Source of the DNA: Cellulomonas palmilytica
GTDB lineage: Bacteria > Actinomycetota > Actinomycetes > Actinomycetales > Cellulomonadaceae
Assembly: GCF_021590045.1 (NCBI RefSeq)
Contig: NZ_CP062221.1
Location: 3,720,001-3,784,000, forward strand
Direction of reading: 5' to 3'
DNA: 64,000 bases
This document shows, piece after piece, positions 8,279-17,026 of this stretch. The translations under genes were made by a program, and so were the position numbers. The first letter of the stretch is position 1, and every line of letters starts with the position of its first letter. The notes under the pieces are model-generated. The model was not told the DNA's origin. It ran no database searches and saw only the letters and a program-made list of their open reading frames with translations.

Positions 8279-8377
8279 TCACTTCTTGTTGCGACGCTGG
8301 TGACGCGTCTTGCGCAGCAGCTTGCGGTGCTTCTTCTTGGCCATCCGCTTGCGGCGCTTCTTGATGACGGAGCCCAT
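8279..8377 (-). CDS. Small ribosomal protein bS22 (AURKAIP1/COX24 domain)
   Basis: A 32-residue, extremely basic protein that begins [19 protein letters not shown] and ends RRNKK. It matches the actinobacterial ribosomal protein first seen in mycobacterial ribosome structures and named bS22. It is too short for most gene finders. It lies 220 nt downstream of the BldC-like gene on the same strand, the same neighbourhood as in other actinobacteria. Confidence 0.9.
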   Translation of the reverse strand: MGSVIKKRRKRMAKKKHRKLLRKTRHQRRNKK

Positions 8378-8600
8378 GGGTCCACTCTCGCTTCCGGTGG
8401 GGCCCGCGGCAGCGGACCTGTGCTGGTCGATCGACGCGCGGTCGCCCGGTCAGGGCCCACGGCCGCGCTCGCGCACGGCCGTCCGCACAAGGAAAGTCCG
8501 AGGGCCTACCTTACGCGATGAGGACCGGTGCCCGCGACGTGCCGGTCAGCGGTCCCCGACGCACCCGCCGGGACCACTCGGGCAGGACTGGGCGCAACGG

Positions 8601-8825
8601 TCAGGACGAGCGGCGCTCGGTGTCCTGCTCGGGCGCGATGCTCGACATCGACGAGCGCAAGTAGGCGTCGAGCGCGTCCTGCGGGACGCGGAACGACCGC
8701 CCCACGCGCACGCCCGGCAGCTCGCCGGAGTGGAGCAGGCGGTAGACCGTCATCTTGGAGACGCGCATGACGTCCGCGACCTCCACGACGGTCAGGTAGC
8801 GCACGCGGCCCGGCTGGTCGCTCAT
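8601..8825 (-). CDS. BldC-like MerR-type helix-turn-helix DNA-binding protein
   Basis: 74 residues consisting almost entirely of a winged HTH of the excisionase/MerR type: RYLTVVEVADVMRVSKMTVYRLL then GELPGVRVGRSFRVPQDALDAYL. It matches the developmental regulator BldC of Streptomyces and its relatives in non-sporulating actinobacteria in size and sequence layout. It binds DNA cooperatively on direct repeats in the studied case. The ATG at 8825 has a good upstream promoter (TTCACT, 17 nt, TAAGGT). Function here is not known. Confidence 0.88.
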   Translation of the reverse strand: MSDQPGRVRYLTVVEVADVMRVSKMTVYRLLHSGELPGVRVGRSFRVPQDALDAYLRSSMSSIAPEQDTERRSS

Positions 8826-8919
8826 CGGTGCGGATCGTCCTCCTGGGGCGCCTCGCGACACCCGTCCCCCGGTCGCTCTCGCGCCCGGCCCTGTGACCCG
8901 TCGTCGACGGGCTGCGCCA

Positions 8920-8948
8920 ACCTTAGTGGCGCCTGGGACAGGAGTGAA
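8920..8948 (-). promoter_or_regulatory. Sigma-70-type promoter of the BldC-like gene
   Basis: On the minus strand TTCACT (8948-8943), a 17-nt spacer and TAAGGT (8925-8920) form a housekeeping-type promoter about 95 nt before the ATG. Confidence 0.55.
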
Positions 8949-9085
8949 AGGGGTGACGCGTGTGACGACCGCTCTGTCCGGTCCCTCCTGGCACGACCGG
9001 GTGAGGGCGGTCCCTCCGAGCACCCGCCGGGCGTGTGACCAGCGGGAGCACCGGCGACCAGGACGCCCCTCGGCGAGTGCCAGGG

Positions 9086-10261
9086 TCAGTCGTGGTGGAC
9101 GTCCAGGCCCAGGGGCGGGAACGCCTCCGCACGCGTCGCGCGGATCGCGCGGTCCACCTCGTCGGCGGGGTCGAACCCCGACTCCCAGGTGCGGAACGCG
9201 GGCACCGCGCCGTCGGACATCGACACCGGCCCCTCGCGCCCGAAGTCCTGCGCGACGCGCTCCCGCCACGCCTGCGGGACCACCTGGTCCGGGTCGAGCG
9301 CGTGGTGCGCCGCGACCGCGATCAGGTGCGCCCACGCGCGCGGCACGACGTCCACGACCGCGTACCCACCGCCGCCGAGCGCGAGCCACCGGCCGCGCGC
9401 GACCTCGTGCGCCAGGTCGTGCAGCCGCTGCGCCACGAGCCGCTGCGCGTCGACCGTCACGCGCAGGTTGCTCAGCGGGTCCATGCGGTGCGTGTCGCAC
9501 CCGTGCTGCGTGACGAGCACGTCGGGCCGGAACGCGTGCACCACCGCGGGCACCACCGCGTCGAACGCGCGCAGCCAGCCGGCGTCGGACGTCCCCGCCG
9601 GCAGCGGCAGGTTCACCGCCGAGCCCTCGGCGTGCCGACCGCCCGTCTCGTGCGCGTGCCCCGAGCCGGGGAACAGGGTTCGCCCCGACTCGTGCACCGA
9701 GACCGTCAGGACCCGCGGGTCGTCCCAGAACACCGCCTGCACGCCGTCGCCGTGGTGCGCGTCCACGTCGACGTAGGCGACCCGCGCCGCACCCGCGTCG
9801 AGCAGCGCACGGATCGCGACCGCCACGTCGTTGTAGACGCAGAACCCCGACGCCGCACCCGGCATCGCGTGGTGCAGACCGCCCGCGATGTTCACCGCGT
9901 GGTCCGTCTCGCCGCGCCACACCGCGAGCGCGCCGTCGACCGTGCCCTGCACCGCACGCGCCGACGCGTCGTGCATGCCCGGGAAGATCGGGTCGTCGCG
10001 CGTGCCCAGGCCGCGGCGCTCGTCGCGCACGCCCTCGTCCGCCGCGCGCCGCACCGCGGCGACGTACTCGGCCTCGTGCACCGTCATGAGCAGCTCGTCG
10101 GGCGCGACCTGCGCGGCCACCACGTCGACGTGCTCCAGCACGCCGAGCTCGGCGGCGAGGTCGATCGTGAGGGCGAGCCGCGCGGGCGACATGGGATGTC
10201 CCGTGCCGAAGTCGTAGCGGAGCATCTCGGGCGCCCACTCCACGCGAGGCCGCGGCGTCAT
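9086..10261 (-). CDS. acuC: AcuC-type acetoin utilization protein / histone deacetylase family
   Basis: 391 residues of the arginase-deacetylase fold. The Zn/active-site signatures are GGLHHAMPGAASGFCVYND, YVDVDAHHGDGVQAVFW, and TQHGCDTHRMDP with the LALGGGGY loop. Bacterial members deacetylate proteins such as acetyl-CoA synthetase. The ATG at 10261 is taken; a GTG 6 nt upstream is possible. It is transcribed away from trkH and stands alone. Whether it acts on acetylated proteins or small molecules cannot be told. Confidence 0.92.
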   Translation of the reverse strand: MTPRPRVEWAPEMLRYDFGTGHPMSPARLALTIDLAAELGVLEHVDVVAAQVAPDELLMTVHEAEYVAAVRRAADEGVRDERRGLGTRDDPIFPGMHDASARAVQGTVDGALAVWRGETDHAVNIAGGLHHAMPGAASGFCVYNDVAVAIRALLDAGAARVAYVDVDAHHGDGVQAVFWDDPRVLTVSVHESGRTLFPGSGHAHETGGRHAEGSAVNLPLPAGTSDAGWLRAFDAVVPAVVHAFRPDVLVTQHGCDTHRMDPLSNLRVTVDAQRLVAQRLHDLAHEVARGRWLALGGGGYAVVDVVPRAWAHLIAVAAHHALDPDQVVPQAWRERVAQDFGREGPVSMSDGAVPAFRTWESGFDPADEVDRAIRATRAEAFPPLGLDVHHD

Positions 10262-10417
10262 GCTCACACCCAAACACCGAACCGGCCCGCTGTCGAACGC
10301 CGTGCCGAGCACCGGCCGACGAGCGCGGGGCGCGTCGCGGGCGGCGCGCGGCCCGCGTGCCCGCGACGTGCCAGAGTGTGCGATGCACGCTGGTCGGAGC
10401 GAGGTTCGGGAGGTGGG

Positions 10418-11794
10418 ATGGCGCGCAGCGGCCCCGGCGTCGCGTGGCGCGCGCGCGAGCTCGTCGACCGGTCCGCGCGCCAGTCGCCCGCGCGCCTCGC
10501 GCTCGGCGTGTTCGCCGCGGTCATCGCGCTCGTCACGGTGCTGCTGTCCGCGCCGTGGGCGACCGCCTCCGGGCACCGCGCGCCGTTCGTCGACGCGCTG
10601 TTCACGGCCGCGTCCGCGAGCACCGTGACCGGGCTCGTCGTCGTCCCGACCGGTGAGTACTGGTCGACGTGGGGGCTCGTCGTCATCCTCGTCGCGATCA
10701 AGGTCGGTGGCCTGGGCGTCATGACGCTCGCGTCGCTGCTGGGCATGGCGGTCTCGCGCCGCATCGGCCTCACGCAGCGTCTGCTCGTCTCGTCGGAGAC
10801 GAAGTTCACGCGGCTCGGCGAGGTCGGCTCGCTCGTGCGGACCGTCATCGTGACCTCGACGATCCTCGAGCTCGCGATCGCGATCGTGCTCCTGCCGCGG
10901 TTCCACATGTACGACGAGTCGTGGGGCACCGCGTCGTGGCACGCGGTGTTCTACGGCGTCTCCGCGTTCAACAACGCGGGGTTCGTGCCGACGCCCGAGG
11001 GGCTCGCGCCGTTCGTCTCCGACTGGTGGGTACTGCTGCCGATCATCGTCGGGGTGTTCATCGGGTCGCTCGGGTTCCCCGTGATCCTCAACGTCGCGCA
11101 GCACCTGCGCGAGCCGCGCCGCTGGAGCCTGCACGCGAAGCTGACGATCACCACGAGCCTCGCGCTCGTCGTCGCGGGCTCGGTGCTCGTCGCCGGGTTC
11201 GAGTGGACCAACCCCGGCACGTTCGAGCCGATCGACGCGTCCGGGACCGCGCTCGCGTCGTTGTTCGCGGGCGTCATGCCGCGGTCGGCGGGGTTCTCGA
11301 CCGTCGACGTGGGGCAGATGCACGAGTCGACGTGGCTGCTCATGGACGCCCTCATGTTCGTCGGCGGCGGCTCCGCGTCCACCGCGGGCGGCATCAAGGT
11401 CACGACGCTCGCCGTCATGCTCCTCGCGATCGTCGCCGAGGCGCGCGGCGACCGGGACGTCGAGGCGTACGGCCGGCGCATCCCGCGCGACGCGCTGCAG
11501 GTCGCGATCGCGGTCGCGCTCATCTCCGCGACGTTCGTGCTCATCTCGTCGCTGCTGCTGCTCGCGATGACGGACCTGCGTCTCGACGTCGTGCTGTTCG
11601 AGGTCATCTCCGCGTTCGCGACGTGCGGGCTGTCCACCGGCATCACGCCGGACCTGCCCGACGGCGCGAAGTACGTGCTCACCGTCCTGATGTTCATCGG
11701 CCGGACCGGCACGATGACGCTTGCGGCCGCGCTCGCGCTGCGCAACCGTCGTCGGGTGATCCGGCTGCCGGAAGAGAGGCCGATCATTGGCTGA
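10418..11794 (+). CDS. trkH: TrkH family potassium uptake membrane protein
   Basis: 458-residue membrane protein with four pore loops of the TrkH/KtrB superfamily: ASASTVTGL, FNNAGFVP, RSAGFSTV and ATCGLSTGI, each with the filter Gly or its replacement. In addition VGGGSASTAGGIKVTTLAVM is seen before the third repeat end. It takes up K+ and needs a TrkA/KtrA ring, supplied by the next gene. GAGGTGGG precedes the ATG at 10418. The stop overlaps the trkA start. At about 460 residues it is nearer the size of KtrB than of E. coli TrkH. Confidence 0.94.
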   Translation: MARSGPGVAWRARELVDRSARQSPARLALGVFAAVIALVTVLLSAPWATASGHRAPFVDALFTAASASTVTGLVVVPTGEYWSTWGLVVILVAIKVGGLGVMTLASLLGMAVSRRIGLTQRLLVSSETKFTRLGEVGSLVRTVIVTSTILELAIAIVLLPRFHMYDESWGTASWHAVFYGVSAFNNAGFVPTPEGLAPFVSDWWVLLPIIVGVFIGSLGFPVILNVAQHLREPRRWSLHAKLTITTSLALVVAGSVLVAGFEWTNPGTFEPIDASGTALASLFAGVMPRSAGFSTVDVGQMHESTWLLMDALMFVGGGSASTAGGIKVTTLAVMLLAIVAEARGDRDVEAYGRRIPRDALQVAIAVALISATFVLISSLLLLAMTDLRLDVVLFEVISAFATCGLSTGITPDLPDGAKYVLTVLMFIGRTGTMTLAAALALRNRRRVIRLPEERPIIG

Positions 11795-12491
11795 GACCAT
11801 GCGCGACGCGCGCGGCACGCAGGGCGCCCCGCGCACGCCCAAGAAGGACTCCGGCGTGCTCGTCATCGGGCTCGGCCGGTTCGGGTCCGCGATCGCCGCG
11901 ACGCTCGACCGGCTCGGGCAGGACGTGCTCGCGGTCGAGCGCTCCCCCGACCTCGTCGCGCAGTGGGCCGGGCGCATCGCGCTCGTCGAGGCCGACGCCA
12001 CCAACCCCGAGGCGCTCGAGCAGCTCGGTGCGCGCGACTTCCCGGTGGCGGTCGTCGGGGTCGGCTCGTACCTCGAGGCGTCCGTGCTCATCACGGGCAA
12101 CCTCGTCGACATCGGCATCCCGCAGATCTGGGCCAAGGCGATCTCGAACGAGCACGCGCGCATCCTGCAGCGCATCGGCGCGCACCACGTGGTGCTGCCC
12201 GAGGCCGACGCGGGCTCGCGCGTCGCACACCTCGTGTCCGGCAAGCTGCTCGACTACATCGAGGTCGAGGACGGCTTCACGGTCGTCAAGATGCGCCCGC
12301 CGAAGGAGACGCAGGGCTTCACGCTCGCGCAGTCCAAGATCCGCGAGCGGTACGGCGTGACCGTGGTGGGCGTGAAGTCGCCGGGCATGGAGTTCGTGTA
12401 CGCGACGCCCGAGACGCGCATCTCGCAGAACGACATCATCATCGTCTCGGGCCACGCCGACCTGCTCGAGCGGTTCGCGGCCCGACCCTGA
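11787..12491 (+). CDS. trkA: TrkA/KtrA-type potassium channel regulatory subunit
   Basis: 234 residues with RCK_N (LVIGLGRFGSAIAATLDRLGQDVLAVE, a GxGxxG nucleotide-binding fold) and RCK_C domains. It forms the cytoplasmic gating ring that binds NAD(H) or ATP/ADP and opens the K+ pore. The TTG at 11787 overlaps the trkH stop and has GAGAGG 7 nt upstream; an in-frame ATG at 11799 lacks this. The residues before position 20 are charged and not part of the fold. Confidence 0.94.
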   Translation: MAETMRDARGTQGAPRTPKKDSGVLVIGLGRFGSAIAATLDRLGQDVLAVERSPDLVAQWAGRIALVEADATNPEALEQLGARDFPVAVVGVGSYLEASVLITGNLVDIGIPQIWAKAISNEHARILQRIGAHHVVLPEADAGSRVAHLVSGKLLDYIEVEDGFTVVKMRPPKETQGFTLAQSKIRERYGVTVVGVKSPGMEFVYATPETRISQNDIIIVSGHADLLERFAARP

Positions 12492-12586
12492 GGAGCCCTC
12501 GCGCCGTGGGTCGTGCGCCGATAGCATCCGGCTGACCGCGCAGCACGACCCGCGCGTCCATCGCTCGACGACGAGAGGCGGTGCCC

Positions 12587-13462
12587 GTGGCCAAGCGGCC
12601 GTCGGACGACGAGGTACGTCAGCGCCTCGACCGTGTGGCCGACGCGCTGCGCGCCGTGCCGGGCCGGTCGATCACCCAGCTCGACGCGGCCTCGACGCCC
12701 GAGTACAGCCAGGGCAAGAAGGAGGGTCAGGCGACCCTCGAGGCCATCGGCGGCCGGATGTCCGAGCTGCAGGAACGCCTGTTCGCGCACGGCCGCACGG
12801 GCGGGACGCGCTCGGTGCTCGTCGTGCTGCAGGGCCTCGACACCGCGGGAAAGGGCGGCATCGCGCGGCACGTGCTCGGGCTCGTCGACCCGCAGGGCGT
12901 CGCCCTCAAGGGGTTCGGCCGCCCGACACCCGAGGAGCTCGAGCACCACTTCCTGTGGCGCGTCCGCAACGCCCTGCCGCCCGCCGGGCGCATCGGGCTG
13001 TTCGACCGCTCGCACTACGAGGACGTCCTGGTCCCGCACGCGTCCGGCACGGCGGACGCGGCCGAGCTCGACCGGCGGTTCGCCGACATCGAGGCGTTCG
13101 AGCGAGAGCTCGTCGCGAACGGCACGACGGTCGTCAAGGCCGTCCTGTGGGTCTCGCGCGACGAGCAGTACAACCGCCTGCACGAGCGGCTCGAGCGCCC
13201 CGACAAGTACTGGAAGTACGCGCCGCACGACGTGGACGTGCGGTTGCAGCGCCCCGCGTACGAGGCCGCGTACGACGACGTGCTCGCCCGCTCGTCGTAC
13301 GACGTCGCGCCCTGGCACGTGGTGCCCGCGGACCACAAGTGGTACGCCCGGCTCGCGGTGAGCGCGCTGCTGCTGCGTGCGCTGCTCGACCTCGACCTGG
13401 GCTGGCCCGAGGCGTCGTTCGACGTCGCCGCCGAGCTCGCGCGTCTGGAAGCGACCCGCTGA
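12587..13462 (+). CDS. Polyphosphate kinase 2 family protein (PPK2)
   Basis: 291 residues. The PPK2 hallmarks are Walker A-like LQGLDTAGKGGIARHVLG, DRSHYEDVLVP with the Walker B-type Asp, and the lid ERLERPDKYWKYAPHDVD. The family transfers phosphate between polyphosphate and nucleotides. The N-terminal extension (residues 1-60, with QGKKEGQATLEAI) is typical of the PPK2-related group 1. GTG 12587 is preferred over 12581, because GAGAGG is then about 9 nt upstream. A TAGCAT box at 12522 may be its -10. A VTC-domain polyphosphate polymerase homologue is at 42709. Confidence 0.92.
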   Translation: MAKRPSDDEVRQRLDRVADALRAVPGRSITQLDAASTPEYSQGKKEGQATLEAIGGRMSELQERLFAHGRTGGTRSVLVVLQGLDTAGKGGIARHVLGLVDPQGVALKGFGRPTPEELEHHFLWRVRNALPPAGRIGLFDRSHYEDVLVPHASGTADAAELDRRFADIEAFERELVANGTTVVKAVLWVSRDEQYNRLHERLERPDKYWKYAPHDVDVRLQRPAYEAAYDDVLARSSYDVAPWHVVPADHKWYARLAVSALLLRALLDLDLGWPEASFDVAAELARLEATR

Positions 13463-13474
13463 CGCGCGCCTGAT

Positions 13475-13512
13475 GTCAGCTGGCCGGCCCAACGGCGTGC
13501 CGACCAGCTGAC
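13475..13512. terminator. Inverted repeat after the PPK2 gene
   Basis: GTCAGCTGG (13475-13483) and CCAGCTGAC (13504-13512) form a perfect 9-bp stem around a 20-nt loop, starting 12 nt after the PPK2 stop. It is a likely transcription terminator. Confidence 0.55.
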
Positions 13513-13514
13513 TG

Positions 13515-13562
13515 CCCTCCCCCTCCCGCGCCCTCCCCCTCCCGCACCCTCCCCCTCCCGCG
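13515..13562. repeat. Three tandem 16-bp C-rich units
   Basis: The unit CCCTCCCCCTCCCGCG occurs three times back to back with one change (GCA in the second). The opposite strand therefore carries repeated GGG runs. Confidence 0.85.
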
Positions 13563-13574
13563 CGCTCCCCCCAC

Positions 13575-13647
13575 GCCGAGTGCGCACGCTGGTGCGCGAC
13601 CGCGTGCGTTCTGCGTACGCACTCGCGAGGGAACGTGCGCAGTCGGC
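13575..13647. repeat. Family A palindromic repeat, solo copy
   Basis: A 73-bp element with ends GCCGAGTGCGCACG and CGTGCGCAGTCGGC, which are inverted with one mismatch. The same ends bound three units in the array at 21098-21506. It lies between the convergent PPK2 and alpha-galactosidase genes. Confidence 0.75.
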
Positions 13648-13650
13648 GCA

Positions 13651-13670
13651 GGGGTGGGTGGGTGGGTGGG
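13651..13670 (+). other. Predicted G-quadruplex tract
   Basis: GGGG-T-GGG-T-GGG-T-GGG-T-GGG with one-base loops, the most stable class of G4 motif, ending exactly where the alpha-galactosidase stop codon begins on the other strand. Confidence 0.6.
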
Positions 13671-15827
13671 TCAGGGGGTGGGGAGGCGGGCGGTGGTCAG
13701 GAGGGCCGCGTGGTCGACCTCGAGGGCCGGGGCCTGGATGCCGACCGTCGTCAGGACGCGGCCCGGCACGCGGACCGGCGCGGACCACCACGCAGGGCGG
13801 TCCCAGGCGCCGGGCGTGTACGGGCCGTGCGGCGCGACCTCGTAGAGCGCGTCCGGGTCGAGGCCGGGCAGCCGCACGTGGCCGGGTGGCCACGTCGCGG
13901 GGCGTTCGCGCTGGACGAGCGCGTACAGCGCCCGCCCGCGATCGGGCGCGACCACGCCGTGCAGCCACAGGCCGGCGGCGGGCACGTCGTCGCGCACCAC
14001 GACGCCCGTGTGCAGCAGGCCGCGCTCCGACTTGTACAGCGCGATCCACGCGGCGAGCTCGGCGCGCTCGTCGTCGGACGCCGCGGCGAGGTCCCACTCG
14101 ACGCCGAACGACCCGAGCAGCGCGGTCGACGCGCGGAACGACAGGTCGAGCACGCGTCCGGTGGTGTGGGCCCTGGCCGCGCCGACGTGCGAGCCGACCA
14201 GCTCGGGCGGCAGGAGCTGCGCGGTCCAGCGCTGGATCTCGTGCCGCTCGTGGGCGTCGATGCAGTCCGATCCCCACACGCGGTCCGTGCGCTCGAGGAT
14301 CGCGAGGTCCACCCGGGCGCCGCCGGACGAGCAGGACTCGATCTCGAGGCCCGGGCAGTCGGCGCGGATCGCGTCGAGAAGCGCGTACACCGCGACGGTC
14401 TGTGCGTGAACGCCCGCCGCACCGCCCGCCCCGCCCGCCTCCACGAGGTCGCGGTTGTGGTCCCACTTCACGTAGTCGACGCCCAGCTCGCGCACCAGGC
14501 TCACGACGCGTTCGCGCAGGTAGGCCGCGACCTCGGGCCGGGCCACGTCGAGCACCTGCTGGTGGCGCGCGAGCGGCGGCGTGCGCCCCGGCACCTGCAG
14601 GACCCAGTCCGGGTGGGCGCGCGCGAGGTCCGAGTCGGGGTTGACCATCTCCGGCTCGAACCACAGCCCGAGCTGCATCCCGAGGGCGTGCACGTGGTCG
14701 GCGAGCGGACGCAGGCCGTCGGGCCACACCGCCTCGTCGACGAACCAGTCGCCGAGGCCCGCGGTGTCGTCGCGCCGGCCGCGGAACCACCCGTCGTCGA
14801 CGACGAACCGCTCCACGCCCACCGCGGCCGCGAGGTCCGCGAGCTCGGTCAGCCGCGCCGGCGAGTGGTCGAAGTACACGGCCTCCCAGACGTTGAGCGT
14901 CACGGGTCGCGGCGTGCGCGGGTGGTGCGGGCGGGCACGCAGCAGCGCGTGGAACCGGCCCGCGAGCGCGTCGAGCCCGTCGCCGTACGTGCCGTACAGC
15001 CACGGCGACGCGTACGACTCCCCCGGCGCGAGCCGGACCTCGCCGGGGAGCAGGAGCTCGCCGCCGCCCAGCAGGCGCGTGCCGTCGGGCACGAGCTCGG
15101 CCTGCGTGCGGTGGTTGCCGGACCACGCGACGTGCACGCCCCACGCCTCGCCGCGCCGGAACCCGGTGCCCGGCTCGGCGGCGACCAGGACGAGCGTCGC
15201 GTCGGCTCCCGTGCGGCCGCGCCGCCCCTCGCGCACGTGCGTCCCGACGGTGAACGCGTGCCGCTGCGGCGTGCGTTCCTTGGCCCAGCGGCCCGCGAGG
15301 TCGACGATCTCGCTCGCGTGCGCGGGGACCGGGAGCGCGGGCTGCAGCGCGTCGAGCGTGTAGGGGCCGTCTCCCGCGTTGGTGAGCGTGGCGCGCGTGC
15401 GGACCACGCCCTGCGGCGTGAGCTCGACGACGAGCTCGAGGTCCAGCCCCGCGGTCTCGTCGGACGCGAGCACCCGCACGGTCCCGCCATGTGCGCCCGG
15501 CGGGCCGTCCGACGGGTCGTCCGACGAGGGGCCCACCGACGACGAGCGCACGACGAACGACGGCGACCACGCGAGCCCGTCGCGGTGCCCCGCGATCCCG
15601 GGCGTCCCGAGCCACGCCTCCGCCTGCCCGGGCAGGACCGACACGGGCACCGGCGCGTCGACCTGCGCCCCCGCGCGCGGCGGCCGCCAGGCGCGCTCGA
15701 GGTCGGCGAGCTCGTCGTCACCGAGCCCTTCGCCCAGGTCCCGGCCCCAGTGCAGGACGTGCGGCAGGCGGTCGTCGGACGAGGCCAGCAGCAGGCTCAC
15801 GCCCGAGGCGCGCAGGTGCACGAACAT
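13671..15827 (-). CDS. Alpha-galactosidase, glycoside hydrolase family 36
   Basis: 718 residues matching GH36 alpha-galactosidases. An N-terminal beta-sandwich ends near NVWEAVYFDHSP, and the TIM barrel carries the nucleophile Asp456 in VKWDHNRD and the acid/base Asp521 in WGSDCID; ESCSSGGARVD lies between them. It removes terminal alpha-galactosyl residues from raffinose-type sugars or galactans. There is no signal peptide, so it acts on imported oligosaccharides. It follows the YjfF-type permease by 149 nt on the same strand and probably belongs to the importer operon. ATG 15827 is used; the frame stays open upstream. Confidence 0.92.
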   Translation of the reverse strand: MFVHLRASGVSLLLASSDDRLPHVLHWGRDLGEGLGDDELADLERAWRPPRAGAQVDAPVPVSVLPGQAEAWLGTPGIAGHRDGLAWSPSFVVRSSSVGPSSDDPSDGPPGAHGGTVRVLASDETAGLDLELVVELTPQGVVRTRATLTNAGDGPYTLDALQPALPVPAHASEIVDLAGRWAKERTPQRHAFTVGTHVREGRRGRTGADATLVLVAAEPGTGFRRGEAWGVHVAWSGNHRTQAELVPDGTRLLGGGELLLPGEVRLAPGESYASPWLYGTYGDGLDALAGRFHALLRARPHHPRTPRPVTLNVWEAVYFDHSPARLTELADLAAAVGVERFVVDDGWFRGRRDDTAGLGDWFVDEAVWPDGLRPLADHVHALGMQLGLWFEPEMVNPDSDLARAHPDWVLQVPGRTPPLARHQQVLDVARPEVAAYLRERVVSLVRELGVDYVKWDHNRDLVEAGGAGGAAGVHAQTVAVYALLDAIRADCPGLEIESCSSGGARVDLAILERTDRVWGSDCIDAHERHEIQRWTAQLLPPELVGSHVGAARAHTTGRVLDLSFRASTALLGSFGVEWDLAAASDDERAELAAWIALYKSERGLLHTGVVVRDDVPAAGLWLHGVVAPDRGRALYALVQRERPATWPPGHVRLPGLDPDALYEVAPHGPYTPGAWDRPAWWSAPVRVPGRVLTTVGIQAPALEVDHAALLTTARLPTP

Positions 15828-15976
15828 CCGACCATCCAACAAGGGGTACCCCTCGCGGCGGAAGCGCCACGCCGGGACGTGGACGGGCCGCGGCCACCCT
15901 CGTGCGGGAGGGCGGGCGCGGCCCGTCCGTCGGGTCCGGGAGCGGCCGGGCGTCGTGTCTGCGCCCGGCCGCGCCC

Positions 15977-17026
15977 CTAGCGTCGTCTGGCGACGAGGAC
16001 CCGCTGGAGCAGCACGAACCCGAGCAGGATCGCGCCGATGAGGATCCGGTTCCACCACGGCTCCAGGCCCTCGCGGTTGCAGACCACCAGGATCAGGCCG
16101 TAGAGCGTCACACCGGCGAGCGTGCCCAGCACGTACCCCACGCCGCCCGTGAGCAGCGCACCGCCGATGACGACCGACGCGATCGCGTCGAGCTCCATGC
16201 CGACGCCCGACAGGTTGTAGCCGGACTTCGTGTAGAAGGCGAACAGGATGCCGCCGATGCCCGCGCAGGTGCCCGACACGACGTAGACCCACATCTTCGT
16301 CGCGCCCGGGCGCAGGCCCATGAGCCCCGCCGCCTGTCCGCCGTCACCCGCGCCGAGCCCGTACACCGTGCGACCGAACCGCGTGTAGTGCAGCAGGTAC
16401 ACCGCGGCGAGCAGCACCACGGCCGCGACGATCATCGACAGGTTCACGTACCAGATGTCCGGGCGCTCGCCGAACTTGATCTTCCAGGACGCGAGCTTCT
16501 CGAACCCCGGGTCCTTGATGCCGATCGACGTCGTCCCGATCATGTTCGCCAGGCCCCGGGCCAGGAACAGGCCCGCGAGCGACGCGATGAACGGTTGGAT
16601 CCGGAAGTACTGGACCATCACCCCGATGAGCGAGCCGACCGCCGTCCCGACGAGCACGCCCACCACGAGCACCACCGGCAACGGGACGCCGTTGAGCAGC
16701 AGCTTCGCCACCACGAGCCCGACGAGCGCGACCACCCCACCCACCGACAGGTCGATGCCGCCCGAGATGATGACGAACGTCATCCCGATCGCCAGGACCA
16801 GCAGGTACGAGTTGTCGATGAACAGGTTGGAGAACAGCCGCATGCTGATGAAGCTGCGGTCGTCCGTCGAGTAACGCAGCTGGCCCACCACGAGGAGCAG
16901 CAGCAGCGCCGCGACCGTGCCCGCCGTCGGCAGGTACCGGCGGTCCAGCAGCCGCCTGCGCACGTCCGCCGACCTCGGGCCGCTCCTCGTCGTCGGGACC
17001 TGCGGGGACACCGTCTGCGCGGTCAC
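15977..17026 (-). CDS. Sugar ABC transporter permease, YjfF-like
   Basis: 349-residue inner-membrane permease of the BPD_transp_2 (RbsC/XylH) family, with about nine hydrophobic segments and the conserved GMTFVIISGGIDLSVGGVVAL element near residue 80. It pairs with the next permease upstream as a heterodimer, as in YtfT/YjfF of the galactofuranose importer. The GTG start at 17026 overlaps the end of the preceding permease gene (GTGA). By position it is the last transporter subunit of the operon. Confidence 0.88.
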   Translation of the reverse strand: MTAQTVSPQVPTTRSGPRSADVRRRLLDRRYLPTAGTVAALLLLLVVGQLRYSTDDRSFISMRLFSNLFIDNSYLLVLAIGMTFVIISGGIDLSVGGVVALVGLVVAKLLLNGVPLPVVLVVGVLVGTAVGSLIGVMVQYFRIQPFIASLAGLFLARGLANMIGTTSIGIKDPGFEKLASWKIKFGERPDIWYVNLSMIVAAVVLLAAVYLLHYTRFGRTVYGLGAGDGGQAAGLMGLRPGATKMWVYVVSGTCAGIGGILFAFYTKSGYNLSGVGMELDAIASVVIGGALLTGGVGYVLGTLAGVTLYGLILVVCNREGLEPWWNRILIGAILLGFVLLQRVLVARRR

